From Rhizobium sp. FY34 (GTDB lineage: Bacteria; Pseudomonadota; Alphaproteobacteria; Rhizobiales; Rhizobiaceae): a stretch of DNA of 64,000 bases. Position 1 is the first letter of the stretch. Every line of letters starts with the position of its first letter. The notes under the pieces are model-generated. The model was not told the DNA's origin and did no database searches. It saw nothing but the letters and a program-made list of their open reading frames with translations. This document shows, piece after piece, positions 35,232-43,191 of this stretch. A program made the position numbers and the translations under genes. The stretch lies in assembly GCF_005222845.1 (NCBI RefSeq), contig NZ_STFZ01000034.1, forward strand, positions 248,001 through 312,000, in the 5' to 3' direction.

Positions 35232-35250
35232 GCCGGCAAATCGCGCCGGC
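35232..35250 (-). terminator. Short GC hairpin after the DUF429-like gene
   Basis: GCCGGC (35232-35237) pairs with GCCGGC (35245-35250) across a seven-base loop, 36 bases after the stop of the upstream gene; on the minus strand TTATTC follows. Only a weak terminator candidate. Confidence 0.35.
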
Positions 35251-35285
35251 AGTCATATACCAAGTGTTGCCGGTCAGAAAGGTGC

Positions 35286-36209
35286 TCAGAGGCGCCCGAG
35301 GATCCAGCCTTCCCAGAGGCGCACGTCAGGCCTGTCCGGGGCGCCTTCCGGCCTTTTGCCGGTGAGAACATCGAGCATGGCAAACAGGCCGACAGCGCTA
35401 TCGAAACGGTCTTCGCCCACTTTATCTGCGCCAAAACCATCGGCGATGACGGGCAGCAGTGCGTCTGCCTCCACATGAGGACGCGACGCGATCCAACCTT
35501 GCAGAAAAGGTGCGACGCTTCGGCGGCCGTCCTGCCGGCGCTTGCTCCAGACCGGGCGGCGGGGAATGCCGATCTGGCCATAGGCATCGCCAGGATAGGT
35601 TTCCGCCATCACCACGGCATGGCGGGCCAGAAGATCCATCAGAGCGCCATCGAAAGGCCAGAGGCCGATGCGCGCCCGGTTGGGCATGATGACCTCGCGC
35701 CAGCCGGTGATCGCCGCTTTGCCCACCTGGTTACCGCCAAGCGTCCAGAACAACATGGCCGGCGTCTGGCGCCCCTCGCCCGGCTGCTCGCAGAGCCGCA
35801 ACAGATCCGCGCCTTGCATATCCAGCGCCTCGAACAGGTGGCGGCGCAGCGTGCCACCGGGCCGGGCCGGATAAAACGGCCGGGTCAGCGAAATCTCCTC
35901 GCGCTCCGTGGCAACCTTGAACCAGTCCGACCAGCGGCCCGTGCCGAGTTCATCCATCAGCGCGCGAAACGAGGGAAAACCGGTGCGCTCGCCATAGATC
36001 CGCGGAAGGCCGATCGGGAAATCGAAGCCGAGCAACAGCGGGCCTTGCGTGCGGGCTCTTGCCTGCAGGCGCTCAACAAGGCTTGCCGTATCGCCAACCG
36101 GTTCCGGCACCGAGACATGAAAGCGCGCGCCGATCCGCGTTGAGACCGTCATGAAGCGCTTTTGCCCATCCAGGCTCCAATCGCAATGCGCCACCACAGA
36201 TGCCTGCAT
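35286..36209 (-). CDS. Uncharacterised protein, DUF429-like
   Basis: A 307-residue cytoplasmic protein without a firm family assignment. VVAHCDWSLDGQKRFMTV near the N-terminus, GPLLLGFDFPIGLPRIYG near residue 57, and the C-terminal DRFDSAVGLFAMLDVLTG resemble the three acidic strands of DUF429/RNase H-fold predicted nucleases, with Asp10, Asp63 and Asp269 as candidate metal ligands. No signal peptide or membrane segment is visible. The start ATG at 36209 is reasonable. It lies 90 bases upstream of allE on the same strand. Confidence 0.6.
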   Translation of the reverse strand: MQASVVAHCDWSLDGQKRFMTVSTRIGARFHVSVPEPVGDTASLVERLQARARTQGPLLLGFDFPIGLPRIYGERTGFPSFRALMDELGTGRWSDWFKVATEREEISLTRPFYPARPGGTLRRHLFEALDMQGADLLRLCEQPGEGRQTPAMLFWTLGGNQVGKAAITGWREVIMPNRARIGLWPFDGALMDLLARHAVVMAETYPGDAYGQIGIPRRPVWSKRRQDGRRSVAPFLQGWIASRPHVEADALLPVIADGFGADKVGEDRFDSAVGLFAMLDVLTGKRPEGAPDRPDVRLWEGWILGRL

Positions 36210-36560
36210 TTTTATCGTCTCCGCCGGTCTTTCCTTTGAACCGCATTACGCGACATGGGTCACTCGGGATCGTCCATGAGCAGGCTCTTAGACCAAAGTC
36301 GTTCTGATCCGCATTTTCTCATTGTGCTAACAATTCTTTATCGCTCTCTGCCATCGGGATCGATGACAGGTCTGCGAAGGCCGTGTCCGGCATTTGCCGG
36401 CGACGCATGAGGGGGCGGCTCGCGCAAGCGGGGCGTTGCACTTCCAAACGGTTAGAGGGCCGGCTTGGGAGGCGCAGACGACCACAGAGGTGGCGCCTGC
36501 GGACAATGTGACCAGCGACATTGGCCGGCCGGGAGGCCGGAAAACAAGGAGGAGGCATAC
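36210..36560. other. Intergenic region upstream of the MHS transporter
   Basis: About 350 bases between divergent genes with no credible ORF. It should hold promoters for both. The last 20 bases contain the AAGGAGGAGG ribosome binding site of the transporter. Confidence 0.6.
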
Positions 36561-38354
36561 ATGGCAGCAGTAGAAATGAGTGCCAGGGACCGATCGCGTC
36601 CCATGACAGGCGAAGAGAAGAAGGTCATCATGGCCTCTTCCGCCGGCACCATCTTTGAATGGTACGATTTTTATCTTTACGGCTCGCTCGCCGCAATTAT
36701 CGGCGCGCAGTATTTCACGTCATTTCCCGAAGCAACGCGCAATGTTTTCGCGCTTCTGGCCTTTGCCGCAGGCTTCATCGTGCGCCCCTTCGGCGCGCTG
36801 GTATTCGGCGCACTGGGTGACGTGGTCGGGCGCAAATACACCTTCCTGATGACCATTCTCATCATGGGCTTCTCGACCTTCCTGGTTGGCCTCCTGCCGG
36901 GATATAACAGCTGGGGAGCGGCAGCACCGATCATCCTCATCATCCTGCGCATGCTGCAAGGCCTGGCGCTTGGCGGCGAATATGGTGGTGCTGCCGTCTA
37001 TGTGGCCGAACATGCGCCCGCCAACCAGCGCGGCTATTTCACCGCCTTCATCCAGACCACGGCGACACTGGGGCTTCTGCTCTCGCTGATCGTCATTCTG
37101 GGCGTGCAAAGCTATGTGAACGCCAATTGGGCGCCGACCGCCGTTCTCGATGCAGCCGGCGCTGCCGTCATGAATCCCGATGGCACGGCACGCATGATCA
37201 AGGCCTTCGATCTCTGGGGCTGGCGCATTCCGTTCCTCGGCTCCATCGTTCTTCTGCTGATCTCGCTCTACATCCGCCTGCAGATGAACGAATCCCCTGC
37301 CTTCAAGAAGATGAAGGAAGAGGGTGCAGCCTCCAAGGCGCCGCTGCGCGAAGCCTTCGGAACCTGGAAGAACGGCAAATTCGCTCTCATCGCGCTGTTC
37401 GGCCTCGTCGCCGGTCAGGCCGTCGTCTGGTACTCGGGCCAGTTCTACGCCCTGTTCTTCCTGCAGAACGTCATCAAGGTCGACAGCTTCACCGCCAATG
37501 TCATGGTGGCCTGGTCGCTGATCCTCGGTACTGGCGGCTTCCTGTTCTTTGGCGCCCTGTCTGACCGTATCGGCCGCAAGCCGATCATTCTGGCCGGCTG
37601 CCTGATTGCAGCTCTCACCTACAAATTCGTCTTCCCGCTGCTGACGGAAACAGCGAATCCGGCGCTCTATGCTGCGCACCAGACATCTGTCATCGTCACA
37701 GCTGCACCGGGCGATTGCTCGTTTCAGTTCAACCCGACAGGCACGGCAAAGTTCACCTCGTCTTGCGATATCGCCAAGGCAACGCTGGCTCGATCCTCCG
37801 TCAACTATGAGACGGTGGAAGATGCAGCGGCCACCACGGCTCAGATCAAGATCGGTCAAACGGTCATTACGTCCTATGACACGACCAAGCTGGCCGGCGA
37901 TGCCGCCAAGACGGCTCCGGCCGCCTTCAACAAGTCGGTCAACGATGCGCTGACGGCAGCAGGCTATCCGCTGGTGGCCGACAAGAACACGACGGTCATC
38001 CGTGCCGCCCACTTCTTCGACCTCTTCACGGGACAGAAGATCGCGGTCGTGCTGATCCTCACCTACCTCATCGTCCTGGTAACGATGGTCTATGCCCCGA
38101 TTGCTGCCATGCTGGTGGAACTCTTCCCCACCCGCATCCGCTATTCCGGCCTGTCACTGCCCTATCACATCGGCAATGGCTGGTTCGGCGGCCTGATGCC
38201 CGCGACGGCATTTGCCATCTCGGCCCAGACCGGCAACGTCTATGGCGGTCTCTGGTACCCGATCATCATTGCTGGCGCGACAGTCGTCATCGGTGCGCTG
38301 CTGGTGCCGGGCAATACCCACAAGAAGGATATCTTCGCCGACGACGTGAAGTAA
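36561..38354 (+). CDS. MFS transporter of the metabolite:H+ symporter family with a large inserted loop
   Basis: A 597-residue inner-membrane symporter. The MHS signature near the N-terminus (SSAGTIFEWYDFYLYGSLA), motif A (GALGDVVGRKYTFL) and RMLQGLALGGEYGGAAVYVAEHAP identify the family (MhpT/ShiA/KgtP-like, organic acid uptake). Family members are usually about 430-450 residues. The excess is mainly one 130-residue polar insertion at about residues 357-490, between two helices, with two cysteines (GDCSFQF, SSCDIAK) that could form a disulfide, plus a small insertion near 195. AAGGAGGAGG precedes the ATG at 36561. The substrate is unknown. Confidence 0.9.
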   Translation: MAAVEMSARDRSRPMTGEEKKVIMASSAGTIFEWYDFYLYGSLAAIIGAQYFTSFPEATRNVFALLAFAAGFIVRPFGALVFGALGDVVGRKYTFLMTILIMGFSTFLVGLLPGYNSWGAAAPIILIILRMLQGLALGGEYGGAAVYVAEHAPANQRGYFTAFIQTTATLGLLLSLIVILGVQSYVNANWAPTAVLDAAGAAVMNPDGTARMIKAFDLWGWRIPFLGSIVLLLISLYIRLQMNESPAFKKMKEEGAASKAPLREAFGTWKNGKFALIALFGLVAGQAVVWYSGQFYALFFLQNVIKVDSFTANVMVAWSLILGTGGFLFFGALSDRIGRKPIILAGCLIAALTYKFVFPLLTETANPALYAAHQTSVIVTAAPGDCSFQFNPTGTAKFTSSCDIAKATLARSSVNYETVEDAAATTAQIKIGQTVITSYDTTKLAGDAAKTAPAAFNKSVNDALTAAGYPLVADKNTTVIRAAHFFDLFTGQKIAVVLILTYLIVLVTMVYAPIAAMLVELFPTRIRYSGLSLPYHIGNGWFGGLMPATAFAISAQTGNVYGGLWYPIIIAGATVVIGALLVPGNTHKKDIFADDVK

Positions 38355-38383
38355 ACTATCCGGATTTGAACTCCAAAATGCAG

Positions 38384-38416
38384 CAGGCCGGCGTCACCGC
38401 CGGCCTGTTTCTGTTT
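38384..38416 (+). terminator. Intrinsic terminator of the MHS transporter gene
   Basis: CAGGCCGGCG pairs perfectly with CGCCGGCCTG across the loop TCAC (38384-38407), followed by TTTCTGTTT. It lies 30 bases after the stop codon. Confidence 0.88.
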
Positions 38417-38431
38417 GGGATACCTGTCGTT

Positions 38432-38716
38432 TCAGTTGCGCTTCTTGTCCCAGACGGTCCAACCGAGCAGAAAGACGGCCAGAATGATGGCATTGGCGAC
38501 AATGCCGATGACGACGGCTGTGATCCGGCCCTCGCTATCGAGTGCGGCACCTGCCGCCGTGGTGAGCGGCAAGAGGATGGCGATGAACACGACGCCCATG
38601 GCAAGCGGTGCGCGCATGCCCATCGTGTGTCGCGTCCTCAAAGCCGTGACCAGAAGAAAGAAGATCAGCCCGATCCGAAACGGATCGAGAAGCTGCGTAG
38701 CCAGTGTATCGATCAT
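38432..38716 (-). CDS. Small membrane protein of unknown function
   Basis: A 94-residue hydrophobic protein with three likely transmembrane segments (about residues 10-27, 34-57 and 65-87) and a basic C-terminus (WDKKRN). The loop RTRHTMGMRAPLAMG is cytoplasmic by the positive-inside rule. I do not recognise the family. It is convergent with the MHS transporter. Confidence 0.7.
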   Translation of the reverse strand: MIDTLATQLLDPFRIGLIFFLLVTALRTRHTMGMRAPLAMGVVFIAILLPLTTAAGAALDSEGRITAVVIGIVANAIILAVFLLGWTVWDKKRN

Positions 38717-38784
38717 GTGAAAACTATCCTCCTAACCCACTGACACGGTTTCACAATGCACGGTCGCGGGCAAGCGCGTGCGCA

Positions 38785-38821
38785 CAAAAAAGCCGGCGGA
38801 GACCTGTGATCTCCGCCGGCT
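38785..38821 (-). terminator. Intrinsic terminator of the aldehyde dehydrogenase gene
   Basis: AGCCGGCGGAGA pairs perfectly with TCTCCGCCGGCT (38791-38821, 7-base loop), a 12-pair stem. On the minus strand six T follow. It begins 27 bases after the stop codon. Confidence 0.92.
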
Positions 38822-38847
38822 GATCGACCTCAGATATGGTCGCCGGT

Positions 38848-40281
38848 TCAGGCGAGCGTATAGGCCGTCTTCACCACGGTGAAGAATTCGGCGGCATATT
38901 TGCCCTGTTCGCGCGATCCGAAGGACGAGGCCTTGCGGCCGCCGAACGGCACGTGGAAATCAACGCCCGCTGTCGGCAGGTTGACCATCACCATGCCGGC
39001 TTCGGAATTGCGCTTGAAATGCGTGGCATATTTCAGGCTGGTGGTGGCAATGCCGGCAGACAGACCAAACGGCGTATCATTGGCAACCGTCAACGCTTCT
39101 TCATAGTCGCGAACGCGGATGACCGCGGCAACCGGCCCGAAGATTTCCTCGCGCGCAATGCGCATCTGGTTGGTGGCTTCGGTAAACAGCGTCGGCTGCA
39201 GATAGAAGCCGGGGGTTTCGCGCTCCAGAACCGCGCCGCCAAAGGCAAGCTTTGCACCTTCCTGGCGACCGATTTCAATATAGTCGCAATCCTGCTTCAG
39301 CTGCGACTTGTCGACAACCGGGCCGATATGCGTGCCATCCTTCAGCGCATGATCTACCTTCAGCGAGGCAAGACGTTCGGTGAGAGCTGCGACGAAACGG
39401 TCATGAATGCCTTCCGTGACGATGAGGCGCGACGAAGCTGTGCAGCGCTGGCCGGTGGAGAAGAAGCCCGAATTGGCAGCGGCCTCGACGGCCACGGCCA
39501 GATCGGCATCATCCAGCACAACCATCGGGTTCTTGCCGCCCATTTCCAGCTGGAACTTGCGGTTATGCTCGATGGAGGCGGCAGCGACACGCTTGCCGGT
39601 ACCGGTGGAGCCGGTAAAGGTAATAGCATTCACCTTGGGGCTATCCAGCATGGCCTGGCCAACGACGGAGCCACGGCCCATAACCAGATTCAGCACGCCC
39701 TTCGGCAGGCCGGCGCGGTGCAGGATATCGACAATCGCCCAGGAGCAGCCGGGCACGAGATCGGCCGGCTTGAAGACGACCGTATTGCCGTAGCAGAGCG
39801 CTGGCGCAATCTTCCAGGCGGGAATGGCAATCGGGAAATTCCAGGGTGTGATGACACCGATAACGCCGACCGGCTCGCGGGTGATTTCCACACCGATGTT
39901 GGGACGTGCCGACGGCACCACTTCACCGGTCAGGCGCAAGGCCTCGCCGGCGAAGAAATCGAAGATCTGCGCGGCACGAATGGTTTCGCCGATGCCTTCG
40001 GCGAGCGTCTTGCCTTCTTCACGCGACAGAAGACGGCCAAGCTCTTCCTTACGGGCGAGAATCTCGTCTGCGGTCTTCTTCAGGATCGCGTGCCGTTCCA
40101 GGATGCCCGAGCGCGACCAGGCCGGGAAAGCCGCCTGGGCGGCATCGATGGCCGCGCGCGCATCCTCGGCGCTCGCCTGGGCATAGAGGCCGACGACCTC
40201 GTTGGTGTCGGACGGGTTGATATTTTCCGATGCCTGGGCGCCAACCCATTCGCCGGCGATCAGGTTCTGGTGGATGGTCAT
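38848..40281 (-). CDS. NAD(P)-dependent aldehyde dehydrogenase (2,5-dioxovalerate/succinate-semialdehyde type)
   Basis: A 477-residue aldehyde dehydrogenase. The catalytic Cys280 lies in FFSTGQRCTASSR and the general base Glu246 in LEMGGKNP; the cofactor motifs are GVITPWNFP (near 143) and FTGSTGTGK (222-230). Its sequence style (TGEVVPSARPN, ALCYGNTVVFKPADLVPG) resembles alpha-ketoglutaric semialdehyde dehydrogenases used in sugar-acid and hydroxyproline catabolism, but succinate-semialdehyde dehydrogenase is also possible. GGGAGG precedes the ATG at 40281. It is monocistronic with its own terminator. Confidence 0.92.
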   Translation of the reverse strand: MTIHQNLIAGEWVGAQASENINPSDTNEVVGLYAQASAEDARAAIDAAQAAFPAWSRSGILERHAILKKTADEILARKEELGRLLSREEGKTLAEGIGETIRAAQIFDFFAGEALRLTGEVVPSARPNIGVEITREPVGVIGVITPWNFPIAIPAWKIAPALCYGNTVVFKPADLVPGCSWAIVDILHRAGLPKGVLNLVMGRGSVVGQAMLDSPKVNAITFTGSTGTGKRVAAASIEHNRKFQLEMGGKNPMVVLDDADLAVAVEAAANSGFFSTGQRCTASSRLIVTEGIHDRFVAALTERLASLKVDHALKDGTHIGPVVDKSQLKQDCDYIEIGRQEGAKLAFGGAVLERETPGFYLQPTLFTEATNQMRIAREEIFGPVAAVIRVRDYEEALTVANDTPFGLSAGIATTSLKYATHFKRNSEAGMVMVNLPTAGVDFHVPFGGRKASSFGSREQGKYAAEFFTVVKTAYTLA

Positions 40282-40898
40282 GAAGCCTCCCTTTGGACGG
40301 TCGCGCCGCCCGATAACAATGAGAGTCCGGCAGATGGCAATCTGCCGGACAATGAAGACAGGTCCGGTCCTATTCGACCACGCGCGCCGGCGATGGCTGT
40401 CGATGCGGAAAACCGCCCTCACCTTTCCGATCGCCTGGCGCGCAGATGCGTATAAAGACGCAGGTGAGACCGAAGGTCAACACGGGTCATCATATCTATG
40501 AACCAAGATATATGACATGTTCAATACAGGTTTTCGCAGCTTTCACGCGCATGAGTGGCATAGGCCCACCGCAAAGGACGTCGCGGGATCGGCACCTTAG
40601 CATTCATACAGCTATTACGGCGGCGCGTAACCCTGCGGGCCAGCTGCGGCAAAAGACCTTTAATTGAGAGCTGGAACAAGGATATAGCCGTAAAACGAAT
40701 ATGTCTGTGTGCGCGGTTGTAGAATTTTATTTTATGCCGGTCATTGCGATTTTCGCCAATTCGACTATGTTGTGGCCTATCGAACTTGGTTGTGACTTTG
40801 TCCGAGAGCTAAGGCGCTCTGTCAGATTTCCTTTCAAACATCGATCCAACTGGCAAGTCGCGCCAGGGCAACTCAACGATTTGATAAAGGAGATCGTT
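40282..40898. other. 617-base region between the aldehyde dehydrogenase and csp genes
   Basis: No credible gene. The left part holds the dehydrogenase promoter and an AT-rich inverted repeat (separate entry). The right part, roughly 40700-40898, is more AT-rich and is probably the promoter and long leader of the cold-shock gene, as is usual for csp transcripts; I cannot place the start of transcription. Confidence 0.55.
40486..40516. promoter_or_regulatory. AT-rich inverted repeat upstream of the aldehyde dehydrogenase gene
   Basis: GTCAT-C-ATATCT (40486-40497) pairs with AGATAT-ATGAC (40506-40516), 11 bp per arm with one bulged base and an 8-base spacer. It lies 205 bases upstream of the aldehyde dehydrogenase start. 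The form suits a GntR- or TetR-type operator; no matching regulator gene is adjacent. Confidence 0.4.
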
Positions 40899-41108
40899 AT
40901 GAACACAGGCACCGTAAAGTGGTTCAACAGCACCAAGGGCTTCGGCTTCATTCAGCCTGATAACGGCGGTTCGGACGTATTCGTCCACATTTCTGCAGTC
41001 GAGCGCGCTGGCCTCCGCGGCCTGTCCGACGGCCAGAAGATCCGTTACGACATCGTGCAGGACAAGCGTTCGGGCAAGAGCTCGGCAGACAACCTGCAGG
41101 CAGCTTGA
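40899..41108 (+). CDS. csp: Cold-shock protein (CspA family)
   Basis: A 69-residue single-stranded nucleic-acid-binding protein. It contains TGTVKWFNSTKGFGFIQPDNG with RNP1 (KGFGFI) and RNP2 (VFVHIS), and ends GKSSADNLQAA. It acts as an RNA chaperone. AAAGGAGA lies eight bases before the ATG at 40899. A hairpin terminator follows at 41172, so it is probably transcribed mainly on its own, with read-through to the three small genes behind. Confidence 0.96.
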   Translation: MNTGTVKWFNSTKGFGFIQPDNGGSDVFVHISAVERAGLRGLSDGQKIRYDIVQDKRSGKSSADNLQAA

Positions 41109-41171
41109 TTTGTCATTCGCCTCTGCCGACAACGGTTATACCGGCGGCAAGATGGCTGAGTGACCGGAAGA

Positions 41172-41201
41172 GGTCGGGTTAACGCCCGGCCTTTTTGTTT
41201 T
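41172..41201 (+). terminator. Intrinsic terminator after csp
   Basis: GGTCGGG pairs with CCCGGCC (one G-U) across a six-base loop, followed by TTTTTGTTTT. It is 64 bases after the csp stop and 27 bases before the next start codon. Confidence 0.85.
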
Positions 41202-41227
41202 CATCTGAGCGTCCCAGGAGATGCGTC

Positions 41228-41500
41228 ATGCAGAGACCAACCTATTCCGTTGGAGACAAGGTTGTCCTGAAGACGGCAGCTGATGGCGGCACGGATTGCC
41301 GGATTTCGGCCGTTCTTCCCTCCGCCTACGGACATGCCCAGTATCGCGTTCGGTTCGAGAACGAAACGTTCGAACGCCGGATCGTGCAAGCGGATATCGA
41401 CCCGGAACGGTCTAACCGCTCGGCACCGGAACAGACGGCCGCCTTGCCCAAGAAGGGCTCGTCATGGCTCAACCCATCGACGATGAAGATCGGCAAGTAA
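41228..41500 (+). CDS. 90-residue protein of unknown function in the csp-rpsU cluster
   Basis: A small soluble protein, MQRPTYSVGDKVVLK followed by CRISAVLPSAYGHAQYRVRFENETFERRI and a polar tail. The start reads like a short SH3/KOW-like barrel (VGDKVVLK..YRVRFE), consistent with an RNA- or ribosome-associated role, but this is only a resemblance. AGGAGA precedes the ATG at 41228. It is 49 bases upstream of rpsU. Confidence 0.75.
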   Translation: MQRPTYSVGDKVVLKTAADGGTDCRISAVLPSAYGHAQYRVRFENETFERRIVQADIDPERSNRSAPEQTAALPKKGSSWLNPSTMKIGK

Positions 41501-41549
41501 CCAACAGAGATGCACACAAAGGCCTTTCGGTCGTGCAAAAGGAGATGTT

Positions 41550-41789
41550 TTGCAGGTTCTGGTAAGAGATAACAACGTCGATCAGGCACTCCGGGTGCTC
41601 AAGAAAAAGATGCAGCGCGAAGGCGTGTTCCGCGAAATGAAGGCCCGTAGCGCCTACGAAAAGCCCTCGGAACGCCGCGCCCGCGAAAAGTCCGAAGCCA
41701 TTCGCCGCCAGCGCAAGCTTGCGCGCAAGAAGCTGCAGCGCGAAGGTCTTCTGCCGGCTCCCAAGAAGGTCGTCCGGGGCCAGCGTTAA
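41550..41789 (+). CDS. rpsU: 30S ribosomal protein S21
   Basis: The 79-residue S21 protein of the 30S subunit. MQVLVRDNNVDQALRVLKKKMQREGVF is the S21 signature, followed by a highly basic helix (KSEAIRRQRKLARKKLQ). The start is TTG at 41550 with AAGGAG five bases upstream. The gene sits in the csp-rpsU cluster typical of Rhizobiales. Confidence 0.96.
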   Translation: MQVLVRDNNVDQALRVLKKKMQREGVFREMKARSAYEKPSERRAREKSEAIRRQRKLARKKLQREGLLPAPKKVVRGQR

Positions 41790-41840
41790 GGGCAAGTTCG
41801 CTCTCAAGGCTCCCGGAACAGATCTTGGAAAGGAACGTGC

Positions 41841-42053
41841 ATGACTACCGCGAATGATACAAACGCCAAGTCGGTACGACCCTCTGCCCGTGACAAGGCG
41901 GAAGCAACGGATCAGGTGGCCCGTTCGATCATCGATTCCGAAGCCGTGGCCCGCAACAAGAAGACCGAGAAGCTGAAGGCGATGCGGCTACAGAAGGAAG
42001 CTTCTGACGAGCCGGCGCCTGAGCCGAAGACGAAAAAAAAGCGGCAGGGCTGA
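41841..42053 (+). CDS. 70-residue polar protein downstream of rpsU
   Basis: A small highly charged protein, probably disordered or a single helix: MTTANDTNAKSVRPSARDK, then VARSIIDSEAVARNKKTEKLKAMRL and a Glu/Lys tail ending KTKKKRQG. GGAAAGGAACGTGC precedes the ATG at 41841. Similar small proteins lie behind rpsU in other Rhizobiales. Function unknown. Its stop codon lies within a terminator stem. Confidence 0.7.
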   Translation: MTTANDTNAKSVRPSARDKAEATDQVARSIIDSEAVARNKKTEKLKAMRLQKEASDEPAPEPKTKKKRQG

Positions 42054-42067
42054 GCCCGCCGTTTTTT
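42042..42067 (+). terminator. Intrinsic terminator overlapping the stop codon of the 70-aa gene
   Basis: CGGC-(A)-GGGC, loop TGA, GCCC-GCCG forms an eight-pair stem with one bulge, followed by TTTTTT. The loop TGA (42051-42053) is the stop codon itself. Confidence 0.8.
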
Positions 42068-42091
42068 CACTGTGGATAGAGTTCGGTAAAC

Positions 42092-42114
42092 GGCGCCTCG
42101 GCGCCTTTTCTTTT
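42092..42114 (+). terminator. Second tandem terminator
   Basis: GGCGC, loop CTCG, GCGCC, then TTTTCTTTT. It stands 25 bases after the first terminator, making a tandem pair before the convergent LacI gene. Confidence 0.75.
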
Positions 42115-42156
42115 GCCCGGATGCCAGCGGCTTTCAAGGGCATCCAGCCAAAGCCG

Positions 42157-43191
42157 TCAGACAGGACAGAAGGTCTTGCGGATCACCAGTTCCGGGATGA
42201 TGCGGCCCGTGACGCGCGGCGCATCGGGCGTCGCGATGCGTTTTTCCAGCAGATCGACGGCCATTTGCGCCACAAGCACCGGATCCTGCCGGAATGTCGT
42301 CAGTTGATAGTTCAGCCAGGACGCTTCCGGCACATCATCGAAACCGATCAGGGCGATATCGCCGGGAATGCTGCGTCCGGCCTGCTGGCGCAGAACATCG
42401 ATAAGGCCGAAGGCAATCAGGTCATTGGCGCAGAACACGGCATCCACCGGCCCGCCCTCTGCCAACAGCTGCTGGCCGGCCTTCACGCCGCTCTGGTAAT
42501 CGGAATCGGTGCCGCGCACCACCGCAACAGACAGGCCACGCTCTTTCGCCCTGCCGACGAATGCCGTTTCCCGCTCCAGGATACTGGGAGTTGCCGAATG
42601 CGAACCGGCAAAGGCAAGGTTCACATGGCCGGCATCGATGAAGGCATCTGCCGCCCGCTGCGAGGCTTCGCGATTGCCTGCATGCACATGGTCGGCATCC
42701 GGTTCGGAGCGGCCGATCACCACCACCGGTTGGCCATTGCGCTTGGCAAGCTCGAAGAAGCTGGCCGGCGGGGAGCCGGACAGAATGATGGTGGCCTCGG
42801 CCCGGTGACCGATCAGCATTTTCTGCGCGGCCAGCAGTTCTTCCTGCGTTTCGCCGGTATTGATGAGAATCGGCACGCTGCCGCGGCGGATCAGCGCCTT
42901 GGCAAGCGCTGCCGTCAGATGCGCACGAAAGCCGAGTTCCGGTTTCGTTGCCACAATGCCGACCAGCCGGCTCTGGTTGTTGAGCACGCCGCGCGCCAGG
43001 TCATTGACGTGGTAACCCAGTTCCTCTGCCGCCCGCAGCACCTTTTCGCGGGTTGCAGGCGAGACGCTGGCACCGGGCGTGAAGGTGCGCGAGACGGCCG
43101 AGCGCGAGACACCGGCGCGCTGCGCCACCTGTTCGGCGCTGACGAAACGCATGCGGTTCTGGGGGATCTTTGCGTCATTCATTGCACTCAC
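42157..43191 (-). CDS. LacI family transcriptional regulator
   Basis: A 344-residue LacI-type regulator. The HTH is FVSAEQVAQRAGVSRSAVSRTFTPGASVSPATREKVLRAAEELGYHVN, split across residues 16-64, with the hinge LARGVLNNQSRLVGIVA and a periplasmic-binding-protein-like effector domain (CANDLIAFGLIDVLR, GDIALIGFDDVPEASW). It is the last gene of the ABC importer operon; its GTG (43189-43191) overlaps the upstream permease stop, with ATG 43182 as the alternative start. It probably controls the operon in response to the imported solute. Confidence 0.9.
   Translation of the reverse strand: MSAMNDAKIPQNRMRFVSAEQVAQRAGVSRSAVSRTFTPGASVSPATREKVLRAAEELGYHVNDLARGVLNNQSRLVGIVATKPELGFRAHLTAALAKALIRRGSVPILINTGETQEELLAAQKMLIGHRAEATIILSGSPPASFFELAKRNGQPVVVIGRSEPDADHVHAGNREASQRAADAFIDAGHVNLAFAGSHSATPSILERETAFVGRAKERGLSVAVVRGTDSDYQSGVKAGQQLLAEGGPVDAVFCANDLIAFGLIDVLRQQAGRSIPGDIALIGFDDVPEASWLNYQLTTFRQDPVLVAQMAVDLLEKRIATPDAPRVTGRIIPELVIRKTFCPV

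Noticed and set aside
40701..40898. In-frame upstream extension of the cold-shock protein
   Set aside because: The csp ATG at 40899 has a perfect ribosome binding site and a normal-length product; the upstream frame is leader sequence.
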